DNA of 51,375 nucleotides. Origin: Pseudomonadales bacterium. GTDB taxonomy: Bacteria > Pseudomonadota > Gammaproteobacteria > Pseudomonadales > DT-91. The stretch covers positions 1-51,375 of the forward strand of contig JABSRQ010000032.1 of NCBI GenBank assembly GCA_013215055.1. Direction: 5' to 3'. The notes below the pieces were generated by a model. The model worked only from the letters and a program-made list of their open reading frames with translations, did not search any database and was not told the origin of the DNA. Below, piece by piece: positions 37,828-46,926 of the stretch; the stretch's first letter is position 1, and every line of letters starts with the position of its first letter. The translations under genes were made by a program, and so were the position numbers.

Positions 37828-38661
37828 ATGAAGTTGGTCAAAAAAAGCCTTTTCAAAACCACTCTTATCGCAGCCATATTGACGATAATATTAACCCCGC
37901 TATCCAGTTGGGCAAATACTCAGCAGTTTTGTTTTAGCTATGCCAGTAGTTTATATCAACAAGTTTATTGTGAATTAAAAGCCGAAGGCCAGGGACAAAA
38001 TCTGCCCAGTTTTTATGACTTTCGTAAAAACGACAACTATATGCAGTATTTATTACTAAAGCCCCATGTTCGAAAACTGGCGATGAAATTACCCAAACCG
38101 GTTAAAAAAAGCCGCCAATCTAGCCCTGCATCCATTCAAAAGCATACGCCCCCGGCTAACACGCAGACCCAGCAAGCCGTAAGCTTAAATACCAGCCAAG
38201 CCCAGCAACATAGCAACTGCCAATTACAGGGTGATATCATCAGCTGCGGTACAATAAAACATCAGCTGCAATATAATCTGAATAATAAACACCTGGAAAA
38301 GCACGTTTTTACACCCGACAATAAAATGGCCTTACCCCAGTTTCAGGGCGAAAATAAAAACCAGTATTTGGCTAAAGCCTATGCTGTATATCTCGATAAG
38401 ATGTTGGCGATAGGTTTAGCAGGTGTCACGTTAAGTTATAGCAAGTTTTACCATCTATTTGATGAGCTGCAGCAACGTAATATGGATTTTTCACAACGCT
38501 TTGAAAAGATGTATTTCTATCTTAAAAAAGATAAAGAAATCATGATGGTGAATACCCAAAAAAATCATCCTAGGCAGTTAAGCCTTAAGCACTGTGATAC
38601 CCTCAATCAATATTGGATCTGTGCCACGGCGCAGAAAAACTATATTTTTAAACGTCTATAA
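37828..38661 (+). CDS. Secreted protein of unknown function (possible upstream zinc-ribbon extension)
   Basis: The ATG at 37828 follows AGGA with eight-base spacing and opens a signal peptide (residues 1 to about 30, ending SSWANT). The mature protein has paired cysteines (HSNCQLQGDIISCG) and two near the C-terminus (HCDTLNQYWICAT), suggesting disulphides in the periplasm. The frame stays open upstream to a TTG at 37711, adding 39 residues with a CPYC...CYSC zinc-ribbon-like motif. Family not recognised. Confidence 0.65.
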   Translation: MKLVKKSLFKTTLIAAILTIILTPLSSWANTQQFCFSYASSLYQQVYCELKAEGQGQNLPSFYDFRKNDNYMQYLLLKPHVRKLAMKLPKPVKKSRQSSPASIQKHTPPANTQTQQAVSLNTSQAQQHSNCQLQGDIISCGTIKHQLQYNLNNKHLEKHVFTPDNKMALPQFQGENKNQYLAKAYAVYLDKMLAIGLAGVTLSYSKFYHLFDELQQRNMDFSQRFEKMYFYLKKDKEIMMVNTQKNHPRQLSLKHCDTLNQYWICATAQKNYIFKRL

Positions 38662-38743
38662 CACACGTAAAATGGCAGCGAATTATCACCAATACAACAC
38701 CACACAAATCATCGCCCCAGCCTACACGGGAAAAAAGAAGACC

Positions 38744-39280
38744 ATGCTTAAAAATGTTTTAAACTTTTGGTTTGACGAATTGCAACCACAGCAATGGTGG
38801 GTTAAAGATTCGCAAGTGGATGCGCAAATCACACAACATTTTAGCGATTTACATACAGCCGCCCAACGTGGTGAATTATTCCACTGGCGAACTACCGCCG
38901 AAGGCAGGCTGGCAGAAGTTATTGTGCTGGATCAGTTCTCTCGCAATTTGTTCAGAGATTCCGCTGCAGCCTTTGCCTGTGACGGCCAAGCGCTATGTTT
39001 AGCGCAGGAGGCAATTTCTAGCCAAGCCGACCAACAACTTAATGCGATTCAACGCAGTTTTTTATATATGCCATTTATGCACAGTGAATCACTCATTATT
39101 CATGCACAAGCCGAAGAGTTATTTAGAACTAATGGCTTACAAGCCAATATCGATGCGGAAATAAAACATAAAAACATCATTGAGAAATTTGGTCGCTATC
39201 CACATAGAAACGCGCTTTTAAGTCGTGTATCCAGCCCAGAAGAAAGGGCCTTTTTGCAGCAGCCTGATTCCATTTTTTAA
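38744..39280 (+). CDS. DUF924 family protein
   Basis: The 178-residue soluble protein fits DUF924: VLNFWFDELQPQQWW opening, LAEVIVLDQFSRNLFRDSAAAFACDGQA, FLYMPFMHSE, and KFGRYPHRNALLSRVSSPEERAFL at the end. The all-helical, TPR-like family has no firmly known role. The frame is open upstream, but the ATG at 38744 starts the conserved part and has AAGAAG ahead of it. It follows the secreted-protein gene by 82 bases. Confidence 0.9.
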   Translation: MLKNVLNFWFDELQPQQWWVKDSQVDAQITQHFSDLHTAAQRGELFHWRTTAEGRLAEVIVLDQFSRNLFRDSAAAFACDGQALCLAQEAISSQADQQLNAIQRSFLYMPFMHSESLIIHAQAEELFRTNGLQANIDAEIKHKNIIEKFGRYPHRNALLSRVSSPEERAFLQQPDSIF

Positions 39281-39308
39281 GGTTTTTTATAGAGAAAGAT
39301 GTAGGGCA

Positions 39309-41783
39309 TTACAGCGATGCTAATAAAGCTTTTAGTTGAAATTGATCAATAGGTTTTGTCAGCATATCATGCATACCGGCCTCCAGACAGCGCCTGCGAT
39401 TATCATCCAGCGCATGCGCGGTTAACGCATATACGGGCATCACCACACCGGTTTCGGCCTGATATTCACGAATCGCCATACAGGCACTAAAGCCATCCAT
39501 CACCGGCATATCACAATCCATTAAAATCAGGTCATAATGATGGCCGGCACGGATTTTATCCACCGCCTGCAAACCATCATTCACCACATCTACCTGTTTA
39601 ACATATTTTTGTAACAGGCCACGAATAACCATTTGATTAACCGGATTATCCTCGGCCACTAAAACCGATAAATTGTATAAGGGCGCGGGTCGATCAGCGG
39701 TTTTTTCATCATCAAACGATGGTGTGGGTGTCGCGGGCGGATTTTTATCCACCTCTAACGGTAAATCCAGAATAAACGTACTGCCCTGGCCTTCGACACT
39801 TTTAAGCTCAATTGTCCCGCCCATCAACGTGACAAAACGTTTGCAGATGGCCAGACCTAAACCACTGCCACCAAATCGGCGAGTTATGGATTTATCCACC
39901 TGAATATACGGTTCAAATAACTGGCTCTGTAAGTTTTTATCGATACCAATACCGCTATCTTTCACACTGATAGAGATATTGCCTTTGACCTTTTGGCTCA
40001 TGCCAATATGCAAAATAACAGTGCCTTTTTCCGTAAACTTAAAGGCGTTACTGAGTAGATTATTCAATAATTGCCGTAAGCGGTTCACATCACCAATAAC
40101 ATAAAGCGCTACATCGGCGTCCATCTCGGCGCTAAAACACACCTCGGTTTTTTCGTGATAAGCTGCGGCCATGCGGCGGCAATGTTCCAGCAGCTCTTGC
40201 ATAGACAGTGGCACAGGCTCCAACACCATTTTTCCCGATTCTACCTTAGACAGATCCAGAATTTCATTGATCAAATGTAATAAGGTTTGTCCGGCACTGA
40301 TTATCACATCAGTATAATGTTGCTGGGTAGAATCCTGACGTGTATCTCGCAGCAACTGTGCCATACCCAGAACGCCGTTTATCGGTGTGCGAATCTCATG
40401 GCTCATGGTCGCCAGAAACTCACTCTTCAGTTCATTGCGGCTATTGGCAACGGCCGCATCTTGTTCTATTACGCTACGCTCAAGACGCTCATAATACAGC
40501 TGCTGCCCAATTGCCAACGCAAAAAATACACCCATGCATAATACGCCCACTTCATAGAGGTGCCGCCCCAGAGTGTTATAAGGCACTAAACCTAATGAGC
40601 CCATTACTGTCCAGCCAGTAAAACCTGCAAATAACACCATGCCCAGCAGATAAAAGCGCGCCGAGGCGACTCTTAAACTGATGCCGTAGATACCTATCAC
40701 CACCAACAGCAGCGCAGAAACCAAGGCCAGGTAATTTTGAATAACAATATAAGGCTCTGGTGAGCTAATTAGCGCCAAGATAGGAATAAGGACATAAACG
40801 CCCATAATACCTGTTACAGCCTGATCTATAATCGGGCTTCGGCTAGGTAATTCAAACAGTTGTCTGGCAAACCACAGCGTACATATCGCCGATAGGCAAA
40901 TAGTAATCGGATAAAGCTGCATATGCAGCTTCGGAGATTCCGAGATCACCTGAAAGATCAGGCCATTGGCATAGAGGATATTAATCGCCATCGTCACCAC
41001 CGCCAGGCCAAAAGTCATGACCTTAATACCGTGATGGGATAAAAGGGATGCAAAGGCCATCAACAAAACCAAGCCAAATAATAATCCTATGATCAATAGG
41101 CTGATGGTCACATGATTGATCGCCTCACCTAAATAGGTACTGGGGCTATAAATCACCGGATATATCAACGGTTGATGGGGGGTTTGAATACGAAAATACA
41201 GAGTTGAAGAAGAATGGGCAGGCAGCACTAGCGGAAACGCAAACAGGCGGTTATTTAACGGGCGCTGATGATAATTATATTCAAGCCCCGTTCTGGCTTG
41301 ATAGATCAGCTCCCCCTGATTTAGCACATAGACATCCAGCTGATAAAACAGCATTTCAGCAAAATCCAGTACCCGCGATAAGGGTTTATCTCGATTATTG
41401 ACCAGCGTAATACGATACCAAACCGATTGATTGGTTGCCGGAATCACCGCTTTTTCTACCGGCTGAAAATCCCACTGAGTCATCTCATTCACAGGGAATG
41501 GCTGGGGAGTATCTTTGAGCCAGGGTGCTTGAACACTGTATTCCAGCCCCTCCAGCACCACTTTATCGGCGTCGGAAATTAACCTTGTATTCCCCTCGGC
41601 GACAGAATTTGCATGGACAGACGTGTTAAGAAGAAGCACAAACAGATAACTAAAAAAATAGCGCAGGGATAAACATAGACAAGCCGGAGAATAAACACCC
41701 TCCCTTTTTAATAACCCAGACAATCGACTTACCACCATGAATATCAGAATACAGACAAAAATCAAACCGACATTTGAAGCCAC
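39309..41783 (-). CDS. Hybrid histidine kinase with 7TMR-DISM sensor
   Basis: The 824-residue inner-membrane protein has an N-terminal signal/anchor, a 7TMR-DISM extracellular domain (about 80-215), seven transmembrane helices (about 225-430), a HisKA domain with the phosphorylatable His in MSHEIRTPINGVLGM, a HATPase domain (DSGIGIDKNL, GGSGLGLAICKRF) and a C-terminal receiver (705-824, D756 in LILMDCDMPVMDG). It senses an unknown envelope or small-molecule signal. The start is uncertain: 41783 is GTG, and an in-frame ATG lies at 41738. It is divergent from the diguanylate cyclase operon. Confidence 0.9.
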   Translation of the reverse strand: MASNVGLIFVCILIFMVVSRLSGLLKREGVYSPACLCLSLRYFFSYLFVLLLNTSVHANSVAEGNTRLISDADKVVLEGLEYSVQAPWLKDTPQPFPVNEMTQWDFQPVEKAVIPATNQSVWYRITLVNNRDKPLSRVLDFAEMLFYQLDVYVLNQGELIYQARTGLEYNYHQRPLNNRLFAFPLVLPAHSSSTLYFRIQTPHQPLIYPVIYSPSTYLGEAINHVTISLLIIGLLFGLVLLMAFASLLSHHGIKVMTFGLAVVTMAINILYANGLIFQVISESPKLHMQLYPITICLSAICTLWFARQLFELPSRSPIIDQAVTGIMGVYVLIPILALISSPEPYIVIQNYLALVSALLLVVIGIYGISLRVASARFYLLGMVLFAGFTGWTVMGSLGLVPYNTLGRHLYEVGVLCMGVFFALAIGQQLYYERLERSVIEQDAAVANSRNELKSEFLATMSHEIRTPINGVLGMAQLLRDTRQDSTQQHYTDVIISAGQTLLHLINEILDLSKVESGKMVLEPVPLSMQELLEHCRRMAAAYHEKTEVCFSAEMDADVALYVIGDVNRLRQLLNNLLSNAFKFTEKGTVILHIGMSQKVKGNISISVKDSGIGIDKNLQSQLFEPYIQVDKSITRRFGGSGLGLAICKRFVTLMGGTIELKSVEGQGSTFILDLPLEVDKNPPATPTPSFDDEKTADRPAPLYNLSVLVAEDNPVNQMVIRGLLQKYVKQVDVVNDGLQAVDKIRAGHHYDLILMDCDMPVMDGFSACMAIREYQAETGVVMPVYALTAHALDDNRRRCLEAGMHDMLTKPIDQFQLKALLASL

Positions 41784-41953
41784 ACAGCATTAACGCGATG
41801 GGCTTAATAACGTACGTTATACGTCTTTCATGGAAAAGACTCAAGTGTTGAAACGGTAATGTAAAAGAATAAAGGCTTATCGCGCGCTACAAGTTCGTTT
41901 TTCTCGCCGATGACTGCTAAATTATAAAGAGATATAGCCAAAACACCCTCAAC

Positions 41954-42985
41954 ATGAAAGAGCATTTATTAGACGCCATCACCAATATGACGGCCAGCCA
42001 GGATATAGACTCGCTGGAGTGCAGCCTGGTGTTAACGTTGTTTGAACTCATTGATTGCCAACGTATCAGCCTGTATAAGTTACTTGAAAGTGATGATTTT
42101 CAACAACTGGAACAGGTCGCCAGTTTACAAAAAGACGACGAGGCCTCATCCGGCACATTATGGCAGCAGAACTCACAGCTGATCAACAGTGACAGCCCGT
42201 TGCAGCAAGCGTTGATGAATAGAGACGTGATTAAATACCCGCAGGCTGACGGCCAAACTATCTTAATGCCGATTCTATGTGGCGACAATATCTATGGCGT
42301 GATGAAAATTGAGCAGATAAAATCGCTGGAGAGTGTAAAACATTTAATCACCAGTTTTATTAAGATCTATCAAAACTATTTAACCATTCTAAATGAAAGT
42401 GAAAGAGACAAACTCACCGGTTTATTTAATCGCCGCACCTTTGATAAAAAACTTAACCGACTACTGCTGCAACAAAGCCAGCAACGCCTGGAAATAGCCA
42501 ATGCCCCCGATGAACGCCGCGAACTGCAGGCCCAATCAAGTGCCTGGCTGGTGATGGTAGATATCGATCATTTTAAACGCGTGAATGATGAGTTTGGCCA
42601 TATCTGCGGTGATGAAGTGTTGCTGATCTTGTCACAATTAATGCGTAAACGATTCCGCTCAGGCGATCTGCTGTTTCGCTTTGGTGGCGAAGAGTTTGTT
42701 ATCATTCTGGAACCCACCAATGCCCACTTTGCGCAAAAAGTCTTACAAGATTTTCTCCAAATCATCTCTCAACATCGCTTTCCGTTAATCAACCACATGA
42801 CCATCAGCATGGGTTATACCACCATTACAGAGGAAGATTACCCCGAAACGGTGTTGGATTTAGCCGATAAGGCGCTTTATTACGCCAAAGAAAATGGCCG
42901 CAATCGCCTGGATAGATTTGAAGATCTGGTTGCGGCAGGCTTATTGATTCCACCGGCCTCGGGTGATGCGGTAGAGTTATTTTGA
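41954..42985 (+). CDS. Diguanylate cyclase (GAF-like sensor plus GGDEF)
   Basis: The 343-residue soluble protein has an N-terminal GAF-like region (about 5-140) and a GGDEF domain (about 150-325). The active-site loop is GGEEF (244-248), and an inhibitory I-site RSGD (235-238) lies five residues upstream, so product inhibition by cyclic di-GMP is expected. MVDIDHFKRVND is intact, so the enzyme should be active. The Ser/Thr kinase gene begins four bases after its stop, so the pair is one operon. Confidence 0.92.
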   Translation: MKEHLLDAITNMTASQDIDSLECSLVLTLFELIDCQRISLYKLLESDDFQQLEQVASLQKDDEASSGTLWQQNSQLINSDSPLQQALMNRDVIKYPQADGQTILMPILCGDNIYGVMKIEQIKSLESVKHLITSFIKIYQNYLTILNESERDKLTGLFNRRTFDKKLNRLLLQQSQQRLEIANAPDERRELQAQSSAWLVMVDIDHFKRVNDEFGHICGDEVLLILSQLMRKRFRSGDLLFRFGGEEFVIILEPTNAHFAQKVLQDFLQIISQHRFPLINHMTISMGYTTITEEDYPETVLDLADKALYYAKENGRNRLDRFEDLVAAGLLIPPASGDAVELF

Positions 42986-42989
42986 GCCT

Positions 42990-44348
42990 ATGACGAATCA
43001 TAAGACGGATGATAAGACCCAAATTATCCCCGCAGGCAGCATATCCGACGACCGCACCGACATCAGCCCATCAGAATCTGCCCCTTCGGCATTATCCTCA
43101 CGGTTTATTGGCATAGGCAGTGAAATCAATCAACGCTTTACGTTAAATGCCTTATTAGGCCGCGGTGGTATGGGTGATGTGTATCTGGCCACCGATAAAC
43201 GCAAGCTGGAGGCCCAGGACAGCGACAGCGATGTTGCGATCAAGTTATTGGGCGAAAACTTTAAACAACATCCCCAGGCTTTTATCGCGCTGCAACGTGA
43301 GGCCAGAAAAACCCAGCAATTAGCCCACCCCAATATTGTCACCGTATACGACTTTGATCGACAAGATGATACGGTTTATCTCACCATGGAGGCATTACAC
43401 GGCTCCCCACTCGATGAACGTATTAATACCGCTGCGATAGACCGTGATGAGGCCATAGACTGGATTAAACAATGTGCCCGCGGCCTGGCTTATGCGCACC
43501 AAAAAAACGTGGTGCATTCGGATTTAAAACCCGCCAATGTCTTTATCACCGATGAAGGCATTATTAAACTATTGGATTTTGGTATCGCCAGAGCCTGTAA
43601 TGCGGGAAAAAATGCCGAGAAAAACCCACATAAAACCCAACATGACTCAGTCTTTGATGCAAAAGAACTAGGGGCTTTAACCCCCGCCTATGCATCCCTG
43701 GAGATGATAAATGGTGAGGAACCCCATACCAGTGATGATGTGTATGCGCTGGGTATCATCGCCTATGAATTATTAACCGGCAAACACCCGTTTGATCATC
43801 TTCAGGCCGATAAGGCGATGCAGGCATCACAAAAAGCTGAAAAAATAGACGCTATTAACAGCTTTCAATGGGAGGCCATTGAACAAGCCTTGGCCTTTAA
43901 ACGTGAAGATCGCCTCGATGATGCGCTGATTTTCCTCAAAGCCTTTGATGCCAAAAACCCGTGGCCTAGAAGAATCACCGCCGCGGTGGTGGTATTTGCG
44001 TTTGTCATTCTGGCCACCTTCAGCTATTGGTATAACGCCACCGAACACCCCGATAGGCCATTTGAAGAACTGCCGATTGCCCAACAGATAAGCTTTAATA
44101 AACAGCTGCAAGAGGCCGATGTAGCCTTACAATTTAATGACTATAATTCAGCCATTCAGCATCTGGATAAGGCATTTTTAATTCATCCACACAATGCCAA
44201 AGTGAAGAAATCCATCAACAAGGTTTTGGATGCCTTGTTTATTGAACTGGATGATACTTCAAAATTTGATAGCCAAAGCCGGCAAAAGCAAATCAACAGC
44301 TTACGCCAATACCGCTCGTTAAAAAAACAGGCGCGTCTGCAGCCGTAG
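42990..44348 (+). CDS. Membrane serine/threonine protein kinase
   Basis: The 452-residue protein has a cytoplasmic kinase domain (about 50-318): glycine loop GRGGMG (57-62), AIK lysine K85, catalytic loop HSDLKPAN (D178; the usual HRD Arg is Ser, a non-RD type), and DFG (197-199). One membrane segment (about 329-347) is followed by a periplasmic tail of about 100 residues with a TPR-like repeat. The first 40 residues are Ser/Thr-rich and could be phosphorylated. It lies between the cyclase and the caspase lipoprotein. All key catalytic residues are present. Confidence 0.93.
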   Translation: MTNHKTDDKTQIIPAGSISDDRTDISPSESAPSALSSRFIGIGSEINQRFTLNALLGRGGMGDVYLATDKRKLEAQDSDSDVAIKLLGENFKQHPQAFIALQREARKTQQLAHPNIVTVYDFDRQDDTVYLTMEALHGSPLDERINTAAIDRDEAIDWIKQCARGLAYAHQKNVVHSDLKPANVFITDEGIIKLLDFGIARACNAGKNAEKNPHKTQHDSVFDAKELGALTPAYASLEMINGEEPHTSDDVYALGIIAYELLTGKHPFDHLQADKAMQASQKAEKIDAINSFQWEAIEQALAFKREDRLDDALIFLKAFDAKNPWPRRITAAVVVFAFVILATFSYWYNATEHPDRPFEELPIAQQISFNKQLQEADVALQFNDYNSAIQHLDKAFLIHPHNAKVKKSINKVLDALFIELDDTSKFDSQSRQKQINSLRQYRSLKKQARLQP

Positions 44349-44407
44349 CTAAAAGATCTGATAATTAACTATAGTAAACATGACACTTTTTCTGTTGGCG
44401 GAAGACT

Positions 44408-45994
44408 ATGCACCTGCTTTTATTGTTTATGACTCTTTTTCTTTTAAGCTGCACATCGACCGATGAAAAAAGCACGGTCATATCGCCGGAACACCGCGTG
44501 GCTCAATTACACATTGTTGATTGCCTGCTACCTGGGCAGGTACGCATGTTAGGCAATAAAAGCTATTTAACCCCTCGCCGCCCGGCGCTGTTATCGGCCT
44601 CACAATGCCAAATACGCGGCGGGGAATATGTCGCCTTCGACAGAGCCGATTATAAAACCGCGCTTAAGGTTTGGTTGCCATCGGCCGAAAGCGGTGATGC
44701 TGAGGCACAAGCCAATGTAGGTGAGATATTTGAACGTGGATTAGGTGGCAGCCCCAACTACCCGGCAGCCATTATTTGGTATAAAAAATCGGCGATTCAG
44801 GGTAATAAACGCGCGCAGTTTAATTTAGGCACCTTATATGAACAGGGCCTGGGGGTAGAAAAAGATACACTTATCGCGATGAATTATTATCGCCAGGCTT
44901 GGGGTATGCCCGAAGATGATCTGGTTTATCAATCTTCGGTTGATGCCCAGCAGCAAGCACTGCAACAGGCCTTAAATAAAACCGTGGCGAAAAAAGACCA
45001 ACAAATAAATGCCTTATTATTGCAAGTAAAACACATGCAAAAAAACCAGCCATCAGAAAGCTTAAAACAACAAATCCGCAGCCTGAAAACGGTGATTAGC
45101 GATTTACAACACAGTAATAAAAAGGATAAACAACAGCTCAACATTTATCAAGAAGCACAGAAAAAACGCAAATTACGTACCGCCACCGTGGTGAAAAAAA
45201 ATCAGCCCAGCTTCGATGATAAAGCCCAGGCGCGAATCAAAAAAGACATCAACTTTGGCAAATATTATGCGCTGATTATTGGCATCGATGATTACGCCAA
45301 TATGAATGATTTGGATACACCGGTTAACGATATCGAAGATATAGGCACGCTATTAAGAGACAAATACGGTTTTCAAGTTAACACCGTCATCAATGCCGAT
45401 AATATCTCCATCATGGAGGCGGTAAATAATCTTAATGCACAACTTGAAGAAGAAGACAATCTACTGATATTTTATGCCGGTCACGGGTATAGAATTCAAA
45501 ATCCACATCTGCAATCGGGTTATTGGTTACCCAGTAATGCCGATGCACCGCCCAGAGATACTCACTGGATAGCCAATGAATTTATCACCCGCCATCTGGC
45601 CCGGTTCAAAGCCCGCAGAATTTTGATTGTGGCCGATTCCTGTTATGCCGGACTCCTGTCAGATTCACCCGACTTTTTATTGGCCGGTTCTCAAAACAAC
45701 AGCGAGGCCTTTATTCGTTATAAGGCCAATAAACGCTCCCGACTTTTACTCACCTCCGGAGGAGATGAACCGGTACTCGATAGCCTGGGCGGCAGGCACT
45801 CAATCTTTGCCGATGCGTTTATTCAAACTTTAAGCGAGAATAATCAGATTTTAACCGGGCCGCAGTTATTTAAATCGGTACATGCCAAAGTCACCCAGGC
45901 CTCAAAAAACACATCCCTGCCACAGGAGCCTGAATACAAGGCGATTAAAGGTGCGGGACATGAAATTGGCGAGTTTTTCTTTATCCCAAAGTAA
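44408..45994 (+). CDS. Lipoprotein with Sel1 repeats and caspase-like (C14) peptidase domain
   Basis: The 528-residue protein starts with a lipoprotein signal (FLLSC, C15). Sel1-like repeats (about 97-165; GDAEAQANVGEIFERG, GNKRAQFNLGTLYEQG) are followed by a Gln/Lys coiled coil (about 178-255) and a caspase fold (about 283-525). The dyad is H359 in YAGHG and C412 in DSCYAG, both intact. It should be an envelope-facing cysteine protease of the orthocaspase type, cleaving after a basic or acidic residue not predictable here. It follows the kinase by 59 bases, with GGCGGAAG before the ATG, and is probably its partner. Confidence 0.92.
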   Translation: MHLLLLFMTLFLLSCTSTDEKSTVISPEHRVAQLHIVDCLLPGQVRMLGNKSYLTPRRPALLSASQCQIRGGEYVAFDRADYKTALKVWLPSAESGDAEAQANVGEIFERGLGGSPNYPAAIIWYKKSAIQGNKRAQFNLGTLYEQGLGVEKDTLIAMNYYRQAWGMPEDDLVYQSSVDAQQQALQQALNKTVAKKDQQINALLLQVKHMQKNQPSESLKQQIRSLKTVISDLQHSNKKDKQQLNIYQEAQKKRKLRTATVVKKNQPSFDDKAQARIKKDINFGKYYALIIGIDDYANMNDLDTPVNDIEDIGTLLRDKYGFQVNTVINADNISIMEAVNNLNAQLEEEDNLLIFYAGHGYRIQNPHLQSGYWLPSNADAPPRDTHWIANEFITRHLARFKARRILIVADSCYAGLLSDSPDFLLAGSQNNSEAFIRYKANKRSRLLLTSGGDEPVLDSLGGRHSIFADAFIQTLSENNQILTGPQLFKSVHAKVTQASKNTSLPQEPEYKAIKGAGHEIGEFFFIPK

Positions 45995-46005
45995 GATATT
46001 AAGAC

Positions 46006-46024
46006 CTAACCGATAATGCTGCCA
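46006..46024 (+). repeat. 19-bp direct repeat, left copy
   Basis: The sequence CTAACCGATAATGCTGCCA is identical to 46908-46926. This copy lies 11 bases after the caspase gene stop and is outside any gene; it is likely the copy created on integration. Confidence 0.95.
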
Positions 46025-46114
46025 AACATCTGTTTGCTGGATTTTCAGGTGATAAACATGATCCATTACGATTTGAAATATCGTGATAGATGCTCTATTA
46101 TGCACATATAAACA

Positions 46115-46128
46115 TACATAATTATGTA
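46115..46128. promoter_or_regulatory. 14-bp palindrome, likely toxin-antitoxin operator
   Basis: TACATAATTATGTA is a perfect palindrome located 25 bases before the antitoxin ATG. A related half-site copy, ATTATGCACA (46098-46107), precedes ATTATGTACA (46121-46130), differing at one base. Antitoxins of this kind bind such palindromes to repress their own operon. Confidence 0.55.
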
Positions 46129-46153
46129 CACTAAAGCGTGCACGGTGAGTATT

Positions 46154-46444
46154 ATGGCAACCCAATCAATTCTTGCAGAAAAGACCGTATCCATTACTGA
46201 ACTTCGAAAAGACCCCAGTCAATACTTTCAGAGTGAACCTGTTGCTGTGCTTAGTAACAACAAACCCAAAGGCTATATGCTGGGTGCCGATCTGTTTGAG
46301 CAATTGATGAAACTGGCGGAATCCGCTCAACCATCGATCAAGTCGCAATTCAGACCCAATCGCAAACGTATTCAAACTCTTGCGGCAAATAATGCACAAG
46401 CGATTTTGGCCATGCCCGAAGAAGATATAGGCGATTTTGAATAA
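46154..46444 (+). CDS. yafN: YafN-family antitoxin
   Basis: The 96-residue protein begins SILAEKTVSITELRKDPSQYF and continues PVAVLSNNKPKGYMLGADLFEQLM, matching YafN/Phd-type antitoxins almost throughout by eye. It should neutralise the YafO-type toxin encoded two bases downstream and repress the operon through its N-terminal DNA-binding half. The ATG at 46154 matches the family start and has GGTGAG ahead of it; 46124 opens the same frame but lies inside the operator. The frame is intact although the toxin is broken. Confidence 0.9.
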   Translation: MATQSILAEKTVSITELRKDPSQYFQSEPVAVLSNNKPKGYMLGADLFEQLMKLAESAQPSIKSQFRPNRKRIQTLAANNAQAILAMPEEDIGDFE

Positions 46445-46446
46445 CA

Positions 46447-46841
46447 ATGCCTGTACATGTATGGAAGCCTCTTCGAGAGTCGCTTGCCCCAAATGAACTT
46501 GAACAACTGAAATCTGACTTCGAGCAATACAAAACAACGGGCATGTTACCCGAGTACTTTGGTCGGGATGTGCCGTTTGATCATCCCCACACATTACCCT
46601 TGGTCAAACAGGAAGAGGTGCAGCACCTTCACTTGCTGATGATGGCAAGCCCTTCCCAATGCACAAACTGCAGATGAAACGCACCAGCGATATTCACCTG
46701 ATTTATTGCCAAGGTGCTTTAAATGATGATCACTATTGTTTACTGGCAATACTTGCACCCGATGCCCATGACCAAGAACGTAATCGCAACATCATGTACA
46801 AACTTGGTCAGGGTGCCGAACAGTATCGAATGAAATATTAA
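46447..46841 (+). pseudogene. yafO: YafO-family toxin with a single-base frameshift
   Basis: YafO is a ribosome-dependent mRNA interferase. The first frame encodes the family N-terminus (LEQLKSDFEQYKTTGMLPEYFGRDVPFD) up to QHLHL, then runs out of frame to a stop at 46677. The rest of the toxin (ADDGKPFPMHKLQMKR, then SDIHLIYCQGAL, ending EQYRMKY) continues in another frame to 46841. Loss of one G near 46635 explains it; restored length would be about 131 residues, the usual size. The toxin is probably inactive, unless the base is a sequencing error. Confidence 0.85.
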
Positions 46842-46907
46842 ACACGATTAAGCAACCGTGAATGCCACCGCTTCAAATGCTCAAGACTCACACGCACATA
46901 AAAACAG

Positions 46908-46926
46908 CTAACCGATAATGCTGCCA
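46908..46926 (+). repeat. 19-bp direct repeat, right copy (inside the SDR gene 3' end)
   Basis: Identical to 46006-46024. On the minus strand it encodes the last residues of the SDR protein (GSIIG and the TAG stop), so this is the functional copy. Confidence 0.95.

Larger units (their letters stand above)
46006..46907. mobile_element. Putative 902-bp integrated toxin-antitoxin cassette
   Basis: The segment from the left 19-bp repeat up to the right copy carries only a yafN/yafO-type pair. One repeat copy is the 3' end of the SDR gene, as expected if an element integrated at a gene end and rebuilt it. There is no integrase gene and no terminal inverted repeat visible, so it would be non-autonomous, or the trace of a single recombination event. 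Inferred from the repeats alone. Confidence 0.5.

Noticed and set aside
38594..38743. Longer N-terminus for the DUF924 protein
   Set aside because: The extra 50 residues overlap the upstream gene, look non-coding and have no ribosome binding site; the family starts at 38744.
46447..46841. Programmed frameshift in the toxin gene
   Set aside because: No slippery heptamer or downstream structure is visible at the junction near 46635; a plain deletion is simpler.
46006..46926. Integron attC sites flanking the toxin-antitoxin pair
   Set aside because: The left repeat has a partial RYYYAAC core, but the right copy does not, no imperfect inverted repeat is present, and no integrase lies nearby.
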